A DNA stretch of 64,000 nt from Orientallactaga sibirica (lineage: Eukaryota > Chordata > Mammalia > Rodentia > Dipodidae), in assembly GCA_036365145.1 (NCBI GenBank), contig JAEOAD010000032.1:1348501-1412500 (forward strand). Reading direction: 5' to 3'. Shown here piece by piece: positions 10,567-22,999 of this stretch. Position numbers and translations under genes: made by a program. Below the pieces are notes generated by a model that saw nothing but the letters and a program-made list of their open reading frames with translations, had not been told where the DNA came from and ran no database searches. How positions within the stretch are numbered: the first letter of the stretch is position 1; each line of letters starts with the position of its first letter.

Positions 10567-12269
10567 TTTGGACATCAACATACACAGAGGGGAAAAAAAA
10601 CATGGAAAAATAGAGACAGATAAGACAATGCATCCATGCATCAAAGACTCCAAAAGAGGACCAGGAAATGACCAAGGCTGGTCAAGGGATAGATTCTCCA
10701 TCCGACTCAGAAGGAACTAGTCATAGGCTTTACCATGGACTTCTAGGCTCCAGATCTAAAACTAAATAAATAATAATAATAATAATGATTATTATTCTCT
10801 TGTTTCATCCAGTACAGTGTGGTATTTTGTTACAATAGACCTAGCAAACTGATATACCCACGGAGCCATGAGGAAACACTAGCAGTCCTCCAAATTCTCC
10901 TCAATTTCTCTTTCCACAACTATGCTATCTTATACCCACAATGTACACATCTGTTTCCATACACATACCATTTTCATTTCTGGACTGCCCTAGACCCCTA
11001 GTGCTAGCTCTTCACCATACAGGGTACTTGAAAGCCTTGGGTGACCTGAATAGCTGCTGAGTTGGCTGTCTAAGAACATTTCCCCATGGGTTCTCTGCCT
11101 ACTTGGCTACAAAAAGGAGGCAACTTTCTCTTGGGGGGTGGGGATGGCATTTGCCCCAGGGATTCATTCTTTCCCTGTTTGCTGTGGACTGTAGTAAGGT
11201 TTCTTATGTTTTTGGAAAAGCAAATTAATTCCATCACAATAAAATGTTAATGTTAAAATCATATTTTATCCTTTTTTCCATGCAACGTACTTTTAGATGA
11301 GCATTATCAATTAAATTTGATGGGAAATAGCAATTTAAATTCATAAACACATTTGTTCTCAACCTGTAATTTCCAACCCTCCCCCCCCCACTCCTCATTA
11401 AATATAAACCTCCACTCTAATAAGCTTTATCTCCTTCTCTCCTTTCCCAAACAGTACAGCTCTGGCTGACTATAGATAAGGGAGTGCTATAAAACACAGT
11501 TTGAAAACACAAGAATAAAATCCCTGTCTCCTCTCGTTGCTATGTCTAACACAGGCTGGCTTTCCAAGTGCAACTTTGTCCATAAACAGATTATAAATAA
11601 AAAGCAAACAGAGTCAAAACAAATCTATCAGTGAGTTTTCAATGCTAAGGTAAAGCCAGTCTGTGGCCTTTGACTTCACTTTAGAAGGTCTAAAATGTCC
11701 ATTTTTCCTGAATGTATACCCACTGTGCCCCAGTCCTAGTCTGGCACCCCACGTTTACATTCAGGAGTCACTGCTCATTGGCACAGTCACGTTCTCAGAG
11801 CAGGCATGTGACTTGGAATAAGATTCCATTTACTTGGCAATGCTGAGAAACTGACCCAGGGCTTTCTGAGAATAGAGAGGTACTGGACCTATTTTGATGG
11901 AGTGAGAAATATAATATACCCAAACTCTCTTGCCTCCCACGGGAAAATCCAGGTCCAAAAAAAAAAAGACAGAGTAGCCTTCCCTGTTGGTATAATGGGT
12001 CCCTCCCTCCCTCAGCCTGGTCAGATAGAAAGGGAAGATGTGGAACTCGTCCTAGACAACAGTGGTGACCCTGCTAGGTCTCTGTATGTCCTCAGCAGAA
12101 GCAGCTCTCTGCACAGCAACCAAGGCAGAGCCTGGTGGTTATGTACATTCCAGCCTTCCTCATGTTGTAACTATCCCTTCAGCTGCTGTGTTGAAGCAGG
12201 CGCATATCAGATGTCACAGAGGAATGAATGTCTACACTCTTGCTGGTACATTTCTCCACAGCATGTGAC
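10567..12269. other. Unique non-coding DNA, about 1.7 kb
   Basis: No recognised element except a short (AAT)n at about 10766-10785. The sequence around 10800-10855 (ending 'CCTAGCAAACTGATATAC') resembles the 3' end of a rodent LTR but is too short to call. Open frames of up to 140 codons at 11902-12324 have no recognisable domain. Confidence 0.45.
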
Positions 12270-12560
12270 AACACTTTGGTCAGTGATTGACTACTTACAT
12301 GGCAGTGGCCTCATCTTATCATAATGGAGCTGAGCTCTCCCTACTCCATACTGACATCTTGGCTTTTGTAATGTCATAGTGCTGCATATCACTCACATGA
12401 TTACGGGATACTGGTATAAACACATTTACTGAACCACCAGTCATTTAAAAAATGCATATACAGTTATGTGAACAGCATATTTTATGATACTGAAAGCTGT
12501 GCTACTGGTTTATATATTTTCTGTATTATGCTACCATTATTTTAAAGAATATTCCTTCTA
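12270..12560 (+). mobile_element. Relic resembling a Tigger/MER2-type DNA transposon
   Basis: Blocks 'CATAATGGAGCTGAG', 'GTCATAGTGCTGCATATCAC', 'CTGGTATAAACACATTTACTG', 'CAGTTATGTGAACAGCATA' and 'CTACTGGTTTATATATTTTC' follow in order a repeat I remember from human DNA that is associated with pogo-like (Tigger/MER2) elements. The similarity is clear to me, but the family name and strand are uncertain. Confidence 0.4.
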
Positions 12561-12770
12561 TTTAAATTTTCTATTCATTTGAGAGAAAGAAAGAGACAGA
12601 AAGAGGAAGTAAAAGAGTGAGTATGGGCGTGGTAGGGCTTCCTGCCACTAAAAACAAACTCCAGATACATATGTCATTCAGTGCATATGGCTTTATGTAG
12701 TTACTGGGGAATCAGACTCAGATCCATAAGATTTGCAAGCAAACATCTTAACAGCTAAGCCATATCTCCA
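12561..12770 (-). mobile_element. B2-type SINE, diverged
   Basis: Reverse-complement B2: GAGAGAAAGAAAGAGAC, GGGCTTCCTGCCACT, ACTGGGGAATCAGACTC and AGCTAAGCCATATCTCCA. Confidence 0.82.
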
Positions 12771-12813
12771 AAAATACTCAAAAACAAAATTCAAGAGTAT
12801 ATCAAAAAGATCA

Positions 12814-12946
12814 CTGGACATGGTGGTGCACACCTTTAATCCCAGCTCTTGGGAGGCAAATGTTGGAGGGTTTTCATGAGTTTGAGGCCAGCCTGAGACC
12901 ACATAGTGTATTCCAGGTCATCCTGAGCTAGAATGAAACCCTACCT

Positions 12947-12984
<38 letters not shown>

Positions 12985-12999
12985 AAAAAATTAAAAAAA
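12814..12999 (+). mobile_element. B1 SINE inside LINE-1
   Basis: GGACATGGTGGTGCACACC head, TAATCCCAGCTCTTGGGAGG, CCAGCCTGAGACCACATAG, CCCTACCTC and a poly(A) of over 30 bases. It separates adjacent L1 ORF2 blocks, and AAAAAGATCAC is partly repeated after the tail. Confidence 0.9.
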
Positions 13000-14047
13000 T
13001 CAATCACCATAATCAAGTTGGCTTTATTCCACCGAGGCAGTGATGGTTCAACATATGCCAGGCAAAAAATTACATAACGTAATAATGTAAGAACGTAAAT
13101 CACATTTTCATGTCAATAGACACAGAATTGGATTTTGATGAAAGATAACTTCCATGAAGAAATCAGGAATAGAAGGATCATATTTCAAAATAATGAAGGA
13201 TAGGTATAACAAAATTATAGCAAACATTATACAAAATGGGGAAGACTGACAGCATTTCCACCAAAATCAGGAATAAGAAAATGGTGTCCACATTCTTCAC
13301 TTTTATTTAATACTGTACTAGAAGTCTTAGAACAATCAAATAAGAAGAAAAATTACAAAATGGATACAGATACAAATAAGACTGGAAATACTCAAAGAAT
13401 CTTTATTTGAAGACGTGAGTCCATGCATAAGAGTCCCTAAAGACTCTACCAGAAAACTCTTAGATCTCAAACACTATAAGTGACAGGATGCACAATTAAC
13501 ATACAAAACTCAATAGTATTCCTTTAAACCAATAACATCTTGAGAAAGAAGTCAGAAAATAAACCTAGTCACAATTGCTTCAAAGAGAAAAATAACTAGG
13601 GATAAGTCTAGTCAAGAAACAAAAGATCTCTACCACAGAAACGTTCAAACACCGAAGAAATAAGTTAAAGAAGATACTTCAAGATGCAAAGAGATCCAAT
13701 GATTGTGGACTGGAATTGATATTGTGAACAATGGCTCTCCATACCCACACAGTGTACTCCGTCACTGTCATCACCATCAAAGTTTCAATGTAATTCTTTA
13801 CAGTATTAGAAAACAAGAAATCTTGAGATTTACATGGAATCACTAAAACATCTGCCAAACCTAATCTTTAACCACAAAGAATATTCTGGAGGTGTCATTA
13901 TGGTTGGTTTCAAGCTGAATTACAGAGCCACTTCAATGAAACAGCATTGTCCTAGAATAAAAACAGAAAGAAGGATCAGTGGAACAGAGCTGAGGACCCA
14001 GCAATAAACCCAGGCAGCTACAGCTACTTGATTGCTAACAAAGATAA

Positions 14048-14098
14048 CAAAAAAAAAAAAAAAAAAAAAAAACAACCAAAAAAAAAAAAAAAAAAAAC
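14048..14098 (+). repeat. A-rich low-complexity tract
   Basis: Two poly(A) runs separated by CAACC inside the L1 fragment, at a place where L1s normally have an A-rich coding stretch. Probably local expansion. Confidence 0.9.
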
Positions 14099-14461
14099 TA
14101 CACTCTGGAGTACACGTAGTCTCCTCAAAGAATCATGGTGGGAATGAAACTAGATCTCTATTTCTTATCTGTCTAGATCAAAGACCTTATGTAACCTCTG
14201 AAGCCCTAAAATGGACAAAAGAAGTAAGGAAACACTTGACGATACGGTCGTGGACAAGCACTTTCTGAGTAGGGCTCCAGTTTCCCAGGAAGTAGTGACA
14301 ACAGTTGAGAAACTGGACTTTATAAAATTGAAAAGCATAGGAACAACCTAGTCAAGAAACAGCCTACAAAATAGGAGAAAGTCTTTCCCAGCAGGATGCC
14401 TGACAGAGAAATAATAACTAGAATATACAAAGAACTCAAAAAGCACCAAACATCATTTTCT

Positions 14462-14622
14462 AGCCGGGCGTGGTGGCACACGCCTTTATCCCAGCACTCG
14501 GGAGGCAGAGGTAGGAGGATTGCTGTGAGTTCAAGGTCACCCTGAGACTACATAGTGGATTCCAGGTCAGCCTGGGCTACAGCGAGACCCTACCTCGAAA
14601 AACTAAAAAAGCAGAAAAAAAT
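14462..14622 (+). mobile_element. B1 SINE inside LINE-1, perfect TSD
   Basis: AGCCGGGCGTGGTGGCACAC head to CCTACCTCGAAAAAC tail. Perfect target duplication ATCATTTTCT at 14452-14461 and 14623-14632. CpGs are retained (GCCGGGCG, CACTCGGGAGG), consistent with a fairly young copy. Confidence 0.95.
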
Positions 14623-14660
14623 CATTTTCTAAAGTTGTTTTTTTTTTAAATTAAAAAAAT

Positions 14661-15124
14661 ATATATACAAGGATGTCATTAAGGGGGAGCTAGAAATAAA
14701 CTGCAGGGCTAACCCTTCCTTCCTCTTGAGTATTTCATTACTCCTGTTATCCTACTTTCTGAGCTGTTTTCAGTGTGAACAACTGGCCTCTATTCACCTA
14801 AAGTTTCATTGCTCCAGACACCTCGTTTGTTCAAGACCATGGCTGACCTGTCTCTTACAGGTTGATAAAGAACAATCATTCACTTTCTGCTTGTAATAAG
14901 GAGGCCGTTTATTTGTTTTTTCAAAATTCAAATCTTGTCCTTTAAAAGAACTTTATCAAAGTGATCAACTATAAAAGCAAATAATTTATTAGCCTATAAC
15001 ATTGGAGCTTTTTTTTTTTTTTTCAAAATAAACATGGATAGGTAACCAACACCCATATCAAGAGCTGCAACATTACAGTTCCCCAGAAAGATGCAGGGCA
15101 TCCCTTCCGGACCCCCAAATCCTC
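14661..15124. other. Unique non-coding DNA
   Basis: Nothing recognised; poly(T) run at about 15010-15023. Confidence 0.5.
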
Positions 15125-15490
15125 ATTGGCAGACCTATCCATTGTCTCCATTGCGACTTTATTAATATAAATACCTGACAAGGAGCAGTTGATAGAAAGA
15201 AAAGGTTTAATTGAGCTTTCAGTTTTGAGGGCAAGCTTCCCACTGCAGGCTACAGATGGGGCCTATGTCACATCTCACCAGAGCAAGAGAAGCAGAGCAG
15301 GAACAGCAGATGTGGCTGCACTATAAAACCTCACCGCCCTCTCCCCATGACCCCAGACCCCATTCCCCCAGCAGGACTCTACTTCCTCCTAACGGTTCCA
15401 CAACCTTTCCAGATAATGGTACTGGCAGGATATCCAGTATCCAAGCACATGGGCCTATGGGGCACAGTTTACTTTCAAAGCACTATACCC
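15125..15490 (-). mobile_element. Probable MaLR-like LTR, diverged
   Basis: Layout matches the reverse complement of the rodent LTRs seen elsewhere here: 'AAATACCTGACAAGGAGCAG', 'AAAAGGTTTAATTGAGC', a GC-richer middle, and an end at 'CAAAGCACTATACC'. The reading frame at 15256-15495 falls inside it and is not a gene. Confidence 0.45.
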
Positions 15491-15854
15491 CTTAACCAAT
15501 GCAAAGCTCTGCCTTTTTGTTGAACTTTTTATGCACAGAATCACACCATATATTCTGTTTATGTTGAGCATTTTTGTTAAGTATTGTGTTAATGAGATTC
15601 AGTCACGTCACTGCATGCTGTTATGGCTTGTTGATTTTACTTCAGTAAGTACAGCTTTTAAAACTTACACTGAAGTTTAAATCATAGGTCTACCTCATTC
15701 TTTGTAATGACCACATGGCATTGTCCCATATGCTGAGTGATGTGGACATTTATATTCTTTCCATTTAGTATAATTAGCATGGTTTCTATAGTAAAGAACC
15801 TTCTAAACTTATCACGCATTCGTAGAATGTTGATGTATTATAAGGACCATGTAA
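15491..15854. other. Unique AT-rich non-coding DNA
   Basis: Text such as 'CACCATATATTCTGTTTATG' and 'CATTCTTTGTAATGACCACATGGCA' may be an old L1 minus-strand remnant, but it is too diverged to call. Confidence 0.4.
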
Positions 15855-15868
15855 AAGCACATACACCA

Positions 15869-16225
15869 GGCTGGAGAGAGGGCTCAGCAGTCAAGGCGCA
15901 TGCATCTGGAGTTCATTTGCAGTGACTGGAGGCCCTGGTGTGCTCATTCTTTCCATATATCTCTCTTATCTTTATCTCTCTTTCTGCTCGCAAATTATAC
16001 ATATCTATATTTATCTATCTATCTATCTTTTCTTTTCTTTTTTTTTTTTTTTGGTTTTTCAAGGTAGGGTCTCACTCTGGCTCAGGCTGACCTGGAATTC
16101 ACTATGTAGTCTCAGGGTGGCCTCGAACTCTCAGTGATCCTCCTACCTCTGCCTCCCGAGTGCTGGGATTAAAGGGATGCGCCACCACGCCCTGCTCTAT
16201 CTACTCTATCTATCTACTTTTTAAG
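15869..16225 (+). mobile_element. B2-type SINE, internally deleted, split by a B1
   Basis: GGCTGGAGAGAGGGCTCAGC head, then about 70 bp missing before GCATCTGGAGTTCATTTGC, then a (TATC)n-rich tail into which a B1 inserted. Outer target duplication AGCACATACACCA is perfect at 15856-15868 and 16226-16238. Confidence 0.88.
16036..16195 (-). mobile_element. B1 SINE nested in the tail of a B2
   Basis: Full reverse-complement B1 (T-rich start, GGTTTTTCAAGGTAGGG, CTGGGATTAAAGG, GCCACCACGCCC). (CTAT)n from the B2 tail occurs on both sides, so it is younger than that B2. Confidence 0.93.
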
Positions 16226-16238
16226 AGCACATACACCA

Positions 16239-17280
16239 AAAAAATATATATCAATAAAGGAAAGCAAGAAAATGACTACAGATAACTAGGAGTTCCAGTA
16301 AGTATATTTTCTTTCCTCATTTATATCTTTGGAGTTTCTTTGCCTAACAGCTATCCAGATCAGTTCAACTCATATATATCTTCTGGAGAAATTCTTCTCC
16401 CAAGCTAACTATACACAAGATACAACTTCAGGAATCTGAAGTGAAACAGAGGCACCACTGGCAAACACTGATCTCTTTAGTTTCCAAAGAGGCCATCAGC
16501 AACCTTAATTCACAAGTCATGGTATCAAATCCAGACTTGCCAGGTCAATGAACAAAAATAAATGATAAGTTTCCAGAGCGTCCTGTGACATATCATTAAC
16601 ATTAGTCTTTTGGAGGGACGAGGAAGGTGCTCAAAGGTCACGAACCTGTCTTACAGATCCATGGGGACTTCTGGCATTCGATACTGGACATTATGAAACA
16701 CTGGGGAGCTTATAAGCTTCAATGTTGGAAAGACACAGGACAAGTGATTCTTCCGTCATTTACACATGGTGTAACATTTGGAATTCTTCCCTTTGCCCTA
16801 GTCAGTGAGAAGGAGGGTTATGGGTTATTAAGTAGTAATTGTATGCTGCACTTATTCACTGCTTTCTCCATTACATTAGGAGGAGGAAGACGTCAGCTCT
16901 GTAGTGACACCATGGTGGTCAGGGTGAAAGTGTAGTGCAGGCAGGAATGAACAGAGAACCCAAAACAAGGGTGTGCTGAGTACCAAGAGAACAGCCCGGT
17001 ACTGGTCAATCACAAACCACAGAAGCAGCGGGCCATCCAGGACTTAGCAGAGACATAGCAAGATGTATGGATGATTGTTTAGGGTTACTCTATATCCCAC
17101 CCGCATGAGAGCGATAGCTCTTATGTTCTACCAGCAGTGATATTCAGATACCTAAGTACACAGCTGTCATGTTCATGAGCTCACTCATTTTCAGGAAGAG
17201 ATAGAGCTCGCTGGGTGTCTGTGCCTAAACTCAACATGTATGTAATTTTCTATTTCCAATGCTATGATGAATTACCCTTG
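16239..17280. other. Unique non-coding DNA, about 1 kb
   Basis: No recognised repeat. A 102-codon frame at 16627-16935 has no recognisable domain or splice context. Confidence 0.5.
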
Positions 17281-17293
17281 CCCAAGAGCAATT

Positions 17294-17483
17294 TTTAAAA
17301 AAAAAAAAACTATTTATTTGAGAGAAACGGAAAGAATTGGTGTTTCTGGGCCTCTAACCACTGTAAACAAACTTCAGATGCATGTTCCATTTTGTGCATC
17401 TGACTTATGTGGGTCCTAGGGAATTGAACCTGGGTCCTTTGGCTTTGTAAGCAAGTGCCTTAACCACTAAGCCATCTCTCCAG
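17294..17483 (-). mobile_element. B2-type SINE with TSD
   Basis: Reverse-complement B2 ending AAGCCATCTCTCCAG. Target duplication CCCAAGAGCA at 17281-17290 and 17484-17493. Confidence 0.92.
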
Positions 17484-17499
17484 CCCAAGAGCACCTTTA

Positions 17500-20400
17500 T
17501 TTTTTTTCCTAACACAAACCATCCAGTCTAAGCTCCTATCTCAATCACTTCTACTATCAGCTCCTGTGCCAATACCCACCTTTCCTAATCACCCCAGGAG
17601 TAGGTGTCAGTCAAGTAGGAGCACTCCTTCTGCCCCTGAGTCCTCTCAAGTGTGCAAACTAGCCAGATTTCACCTGCTCGCCGTGCCTCATCTATTCCCT
17701 CCCTCAAAAACCACAACGTGTGTAGTTCCTTCTGTCCTCTGCCTCCTTCTGGACCCCGGTGGTATGCTCTTCCCTCCTCCTGAGAGCTATAACAGAGTTG
17801 GTCTTGTTAGTGCATACTTTCTATTACTACAGTAAAACCTTTGAACATGAGTAATTGAAACACGTGTTTTAGAAGGATCATGTGCCATGGTAAAGATGAA
17901 AATACTTTTAAATATTTAGACATGTGCCTTTCTAAAGCAAGAAAGATCAATCTTGCATCGCTTCCCACCAGAGTAAGTTATAAAGATTTTACCTCTGAGC
18001 AGGATTAAAATTAAGATGAACTGATCCTTACCAGCTATGCTTATGCCTCATTCCAAAGTGGATACTGTTCTAAAGTTTCCCTGTGACTGTAAACATGAGG
18101 AAGACAGATTCCAAAAATCCTACAATATAGCTACAGGGATGGGCATACAAAAATAAAGTTTGATGTGAATATGATGAATTTGTTAAAAGAAAATCTGCTT
18201 GAGAGGAGACAGGAAAGAATAGAGTTGTCAGAGCAGCTATTGAGAATGGTTATGAGTGGCGTCCAATGACAAAAACTTAAAACAATCTACAAAATGTACC
18301 GCTTAGTATATGGTAAGTACTGCAATCCAATGGGTCAGCAGTAAAAATGAACACGACTCTATTCATCCTGTTGAAGAAGACAGTGGCACAGTGGTGAAAC
18401 ACCCATGAATGCTGTTACTGCTCCCTGGACAGCAGGGTTGGGATGCCTTCTCATCTGCTTTCAGGGAGACAAAGATCTGAAAACACTTGCTTCTTCTATA
18501 CTTAATCTTAAATTTGAACTTAATTTTGAACTTGAATACTGAGTGTCTGAAAAACATATGGAAAAAGGATGGAGTAGAAGAGAAAGAGGAAAGCGGATAT
18601 TTAAAAAAAGACTGGAAAAGAAAATAAAGACAGGGAGAGGTTAAGACAGGAGCAGAAGAAATGGGGTGCAGAGAGAAAATGGGGAGAAACAATCACTTGC
18701 CATTCTTCCAGGTCACTCACTTTTCTGAGGATCACATCTCTGGCTCCTCTTTTCCTTCAAATCTGTGAGAACCTTAGTTGGAATTCTCCTACTTTGAGAA
18801 AATCTTCTCTAGGCAGAGCTGGATCATGGGTAGTGCCAGACCTTCCACTGAGAGCTTGCTTCACAGAGGCAGTCAATATTGTCTGCATCATCTGGGTCTG
18901 CTGAGCTTGGCTGCTGGAGGTGGAAAGGACCACCTTGGTCTTTATTCTATGTACACACACTTTAGTAGCTACAAAGTCTGGGTACTCAGACTGATATCTT
19001 AACTCTGCCCAAATCAAGAGACCGTTCAGCTACAGAGCCCAGTAACCTCAGAACAATTGCTCACAAGTCTTGCTTGAATTTACAGAAAAAAAAAAAAATA
19101 AGAACAGCTGTTTTATTAATCTACCTAAACTGACTCTATCCAGTTTTGATTATTGTTACAGATGTATGTATGTAAAATTTGGATGGAAGGTTGTATGTAT
19201 ATTTCAATTTATGTCATGTTCACAGCATGAGCAACTTACTTGAAATATATCTATAGTTAAAATGCATATTATTCTTAAACATATTTGATTGCTTATCCCT
19301 TGAAGATGAAACTGATTGATATGTGCCCTCTTTTCCAAAAAATCTAGTCCCTCTGGAGGAAAAAAAAAAATCCATCTCTACGGAACTTGACCTGGAAGTG
19401 GTGGTAGTGAGGGGGCAAGACGACCCTCTGGCATGAGTAGATGAAGCACAGTGGTGGGAGATGGGAGGCACAATTGAAAGGCAAGCAGGCTCCTGAGTTG
19501 CCACTTCAGCTACAGAATAATGGGCCATCAAGTGCCCACCACAAAATAGAAATAACTAAGAATCACATGAAGGAGTGCAGGAATGTGCTGATCTTGAGTA
19601 TTGCTGGAGGAGTGTTGGCACGCCTCTCTCTGATCCTGCTCAGAGTGGAAGAGAAGAAGGAAAATATTGTAGACCAATGGCCAGCTATGATCATGTCATC
19701 CAGAGAACACGGAGAGGCATCTCCACTGCACAGTGGAGGATGCTGGGGTTGTGAGAGAAGCAGAGCTGGGGCCCAAGCTCCTGTTCCCTGTTCAAATTGG
19801 CTGATGTCTGCTCTTTTTCTCATCAATCTCTTCTCATCCTACACCTGAGGAAGCTGGAAGGGAAAAGACTCATCCATCCATCTTCTCTCCTGCTCCAGAG
19901 GGAAAACTATACAGGATGCTCACACAACACCCCCCCCCTGCCCGGAGCAAAAGGAGAGACACAAACCAAGATGTCTGGCAAGAAGATGAGGAGGAGGCCA
20001 TCATCACAGCTTTAAAGAGCCTTGGTCTTAGGTCACAAAAACAAATGGAAGTAGTTGAAGCGTGTATTACACAGGTTGCAAAGGGGGAACGGGGGAACGT
20101 GAGCTAGAACAGGAAGTGGGGAGATGGCTACTTCCTCTACTCAAGACTGTGGCAGGCATTGTGAGGTGCATGCTTCCTTCCTTTCTGTACATGTTCTCAG
20201 ACCTGACCCTGCCAAGAGACTTTCCCAACATCTGTGGTCAAAGGGAACAAATTGTAAATAATACACTTCAAGTGTATCTGGCTCAAAGAAAAAGCTTATG
20301 GGGCTCTATTGCCTCCCTCCTTTAATATTTATTGAACCCAACTCTTAAAGCCATTAAACGGAAAGCATTTCAAAACGTTGGTAACAAAGTCACAGAGGTT

Positions 20401-20595
20401 TCCTCCGTATGTTGGTTGAGGAGGTGTGGAACAGCAAGGACTTTAGAAGATGGAACACTGGTTTTTAACTTTTAGTGTGAACAAACATCGGATAGATTTA
20501 CCATTGTTGGGAGGCAGAGGGCAGAACAAGGGTGGTGCTTCACATTCCTCATGATATGGGCTTGTAAAGACTCACACACCTTTTCTCTTGTTTTA
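17500..20595. other. Unique non-coding DNA, about 3.1 kb
   Basis: Repeat-poor. Several short open frames (for example 103-135 codons around 19220-19848 on both strands) overlap antisense to one another. I recognise no protein domain, splice pattern or poly(A)-tailed pseudogene. 18520-18540 has a small AAATTTGAACTT-like tandem. Confidence 0.5.
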
Positions 20596-20599
20596 AAGA

Positions 20600-20784
20600 T
20601 TTTTTAAAAACACTTTTGTTTGTTTATTTGCAAGAGAGAGAAAAAATGGGAATGCCAGGGCCTCTGGCACTGCAGATGAACTCCATATGCATGTGACACT
20701 TTATGAATCTGGCTTTTATCTGGGTACTGGGGAATCAAATTCAGGTCAGTAGGCATTGCAGGCAAGTGCCTTCTCTTCAGCCCC
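20600..20784 (-). mobile_element. B2-type SINE, short head
   Basis: Reverse-complement B2: GTTTATTTGCAAGAGAGAG, CACTGCAGATGAACTCC, GGTACTGGGGAATCAAATTC. About 15 bp is missing before CTTCAGCCCC. Confidence 0.82.
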
Positions 20785-22784
20785 ATAAATCTTTTCTCTT
20801 ATTCTTGTAATGCTGAACTGTCTGTCTCAGGCCTGCCACCAGTTCTTCATGCTTCCCCTCAATGCTTCATCTCAATGTCCATATGCATTTTGTTTCTCCT
20901 GCCTCAGGATTTTTTCCCATTTCTCTCAGTCCATTTGCCAAGCTAGAAACTCATTTATACCTGTGACTTCCACAGCTCTCTTGGAATGGGCCTTGCATTG
21001 TCTGTGTTTATACAGAACCCCAAAGGGACAACTTTTACCTTATTATCACCTTGTGCTATCATCCTGCAGTTAGATCTTTACTTCCATTTCCCAGCTCTTT
21101 GGGAATTTTGCTGTCAGTTTTATTTGCATACTCTAAGAGAAACATCTAGAAAAAGTATCACTGGGCACTGAGTCCAGACAATCAAGAAACTCTGAGCTGT
21201 TTGGCTACGAGTGTCAGAATCTGTGAGCAGCAAATGGACTCAAGTTTCTTCCATGGTTTGGTATAGTGAGAATATCCACTTCATCACTGGTTCCAACCCA
21301 AATGCATATTCTTAAAGTCTCTAGACCTTAAAGGCTCACCTTGGAATCTCAGAGGGTTATTGTTAGATGTAATTGTTCCATTGATAATTTCCATTAATTA
21401 CATTTTACAACACCTTACATTTTACAACTACACTTAGCTACAGTAAGTGCCATGGTAGAACCTATTTTATCTCACAAATAGTAACAGAGACACGACATGG
21501 AAGTTGCTTTAAGAAAGGGGAGACAAAGAAAAACTGTGAAAGGGTTCCGACAATAGAAGATACAGCAAGCTCTCTTCACTCTCCTTTTTCTCCACGTTCC
21601 CCACTCTTCCACAACCATGACCTTGAGAAAAACCTTATAGAGTGACATTTCTGAATGAATCCAGCAATTACAGAGAATGGGAGAATCTAAAACAGCAGGG
21701 AAGCACTCCTCCCTCTCTGAGAAAGAGATGCAGGGCGTTTCTGGAAGACCCGTTGCCCCGTAGGTTGAGGCAGCAAAGGCAGGAGGTTTCTGTTAACAGA
21801 AGCACCAAAGTCTCCCTTTGTCTTCACACAGGTTCATCTTAGAAGCAAATAGACACTGATCAGTCATGGCAGACAGAAAGCTTACAGTAACAGAGGAAGA
21901 CAAATTTACAAAGTTACAACAATTGGGGAAAAACTTAAAATAAGTAGCTCTCAGTTGTTGAAAAATTCATTCAAGTCAACAAGCCCTAAGGGAGATGTTT
22001 GCAGACCTACCATCCGGGAAGAGAAACCAGATCCCTGGGGCTTCTTTTAATATTTGCTTTCTGAAAGGTAAAAATGGCACTGGCATCCCTCAGTTCATAG
22101 AAATAACAGCCCAGTCTTGGTGAGAATAGCTCAAAAGATGAGTTTACTTTAGAAGAAAATAAGAGTACAGAGAGTTGTCCAAGCAGAATGTATTATAAGC
22201 CCTCCCCCCACCTCTATAGCAATCCTTCTAGCATCTTTCTGGGTTTATAGCATATAATCATTCTGATTTTCAGCAGGATGTCTGTGTCTAAGCAGACACT
22301 ACATACATTGTGAGACAGAAGTTCTTTTCTTGCACAGCTTAGACAAAGCATTCCATTTTATAACCTGGGAAATCTCCCCCCAAATACCTGTGTGTGTTGA
22401 TGATTCTAAGGCATCAGTTCTCCTTTAGGCAATTCAAATTTTTCTCCACTTTCAGAGACCCTGAGAGGTTTCATAACAGTTGTACCCCTTATGCAATTCT
22501 TTGATGGAGGCATTTGAGGGATGGGGCAGTTGTGAGACAGAGTGAGTGAGGGCCCATGTCCACAGCCTGACTGCCCATGCACTGACGAAGAGCAATCAGT
22601 GAGCTCTGGTCGAATGCCCTTGCTTCTGTAAATGAGCACTGATGAGCATTGCCACCTCCATCTCTTAGCGCAGAGCCTATGGCTGTTGGGTCACAACCAT
22701 GGCGGAAATGAGCAGTTGCAGCAACATTGACAAAGACTGAATATTTATTGCTCCCTAGAAAAGCTGAAAGGTAACACAAAACAT
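20785..22784. other. Unique non-coding DNA, about 2 kb
   Basis: No recognised transposon. The 112-codon minus-strand frame ending near 22489 has a plausible amino-acid mix but no known domain, no splice sites I would trust, and starts inside the neighbouring SINE. Confidence 0.45.
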
Positions 22785-22951
22785 AGGGATGGAAAGATTT
22801 CTCAGTGGTTAAGGCACTTGCTTGCAAAGCCTAATGGGCTGGGTTTGATTCCCCAGTACCCATGTACAGCCAGATGCACAAACTGGCACATGCATCTGGA
22901 ATTCTTTTGCAGTGGCAGCAAGCCCTGGCATGCCCCACTCTCCTTGCAAAA
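22785..22951 (+). mobile_element. B2-type SINE, diverged
   Basis: AGGGATGGAAAGATTTCTCAG head, GGTTTGATTCCCCAGTACC, CCAGATGCACAAACTGGC and CATCTGGAATTCTTTTGC; the tail is degraded. Confidence 0.82.
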
Positions 22952-22999
22952 GCAATATAAACATCACTATATCATAAGATATTTTAGCAATTACCTTTT

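Larger units (their letters stand above)
12771..14660 (+). mobile_element. LINE-1 ORF2 fragment, 5' and 3' truncated
   Basis: Sense-order ORF2 blocks: 'GAGTATATCAAAAAGATCAC', then after the B1 'CATAATCAAGTTGGCTTTAT', 'GATGGTTCAACATATGCC', 'CATGTCAATAGACACAG', 'GGATCAGTGGAACAGAGC', 'AAACTAGATCTCTATTTC', 'AAAATTGAAAAGCATAGG' and 'ACTAGAATATACAAAGAAC'. This corresponds to the reverse-transcriptase C-terminal part of ORF2. Many stops and indels; no intact frame. Two B1s (12814, 14462) and an A-rich expansion interrupt it. The L1 3' UTR is missing. Confidence 0.85.

Noticed and set aside
11902..12324. 140-codon plus-strand frame
   Set aside because: Contains a poly-Lys run from an A tract, has no domain, and ends in what looks like a transposon relic.
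15256..15495. 79-codon proline-rich frame
   Set aside because: Lies inside a diverged LTR.
19220..20325. Cluster of overlapping frames of 60-135 codons on both strands
   Set aside because: Sense and antisense frames overlap almost fully, and no domain is recognisable.
22406..22827. Two overlapping minus-strand frames that might be a decayed gene copy
   Set aside because: I cannot identify a parent gene, the frame begins in a SINE, and no poly(A) tail or TSD is visible.
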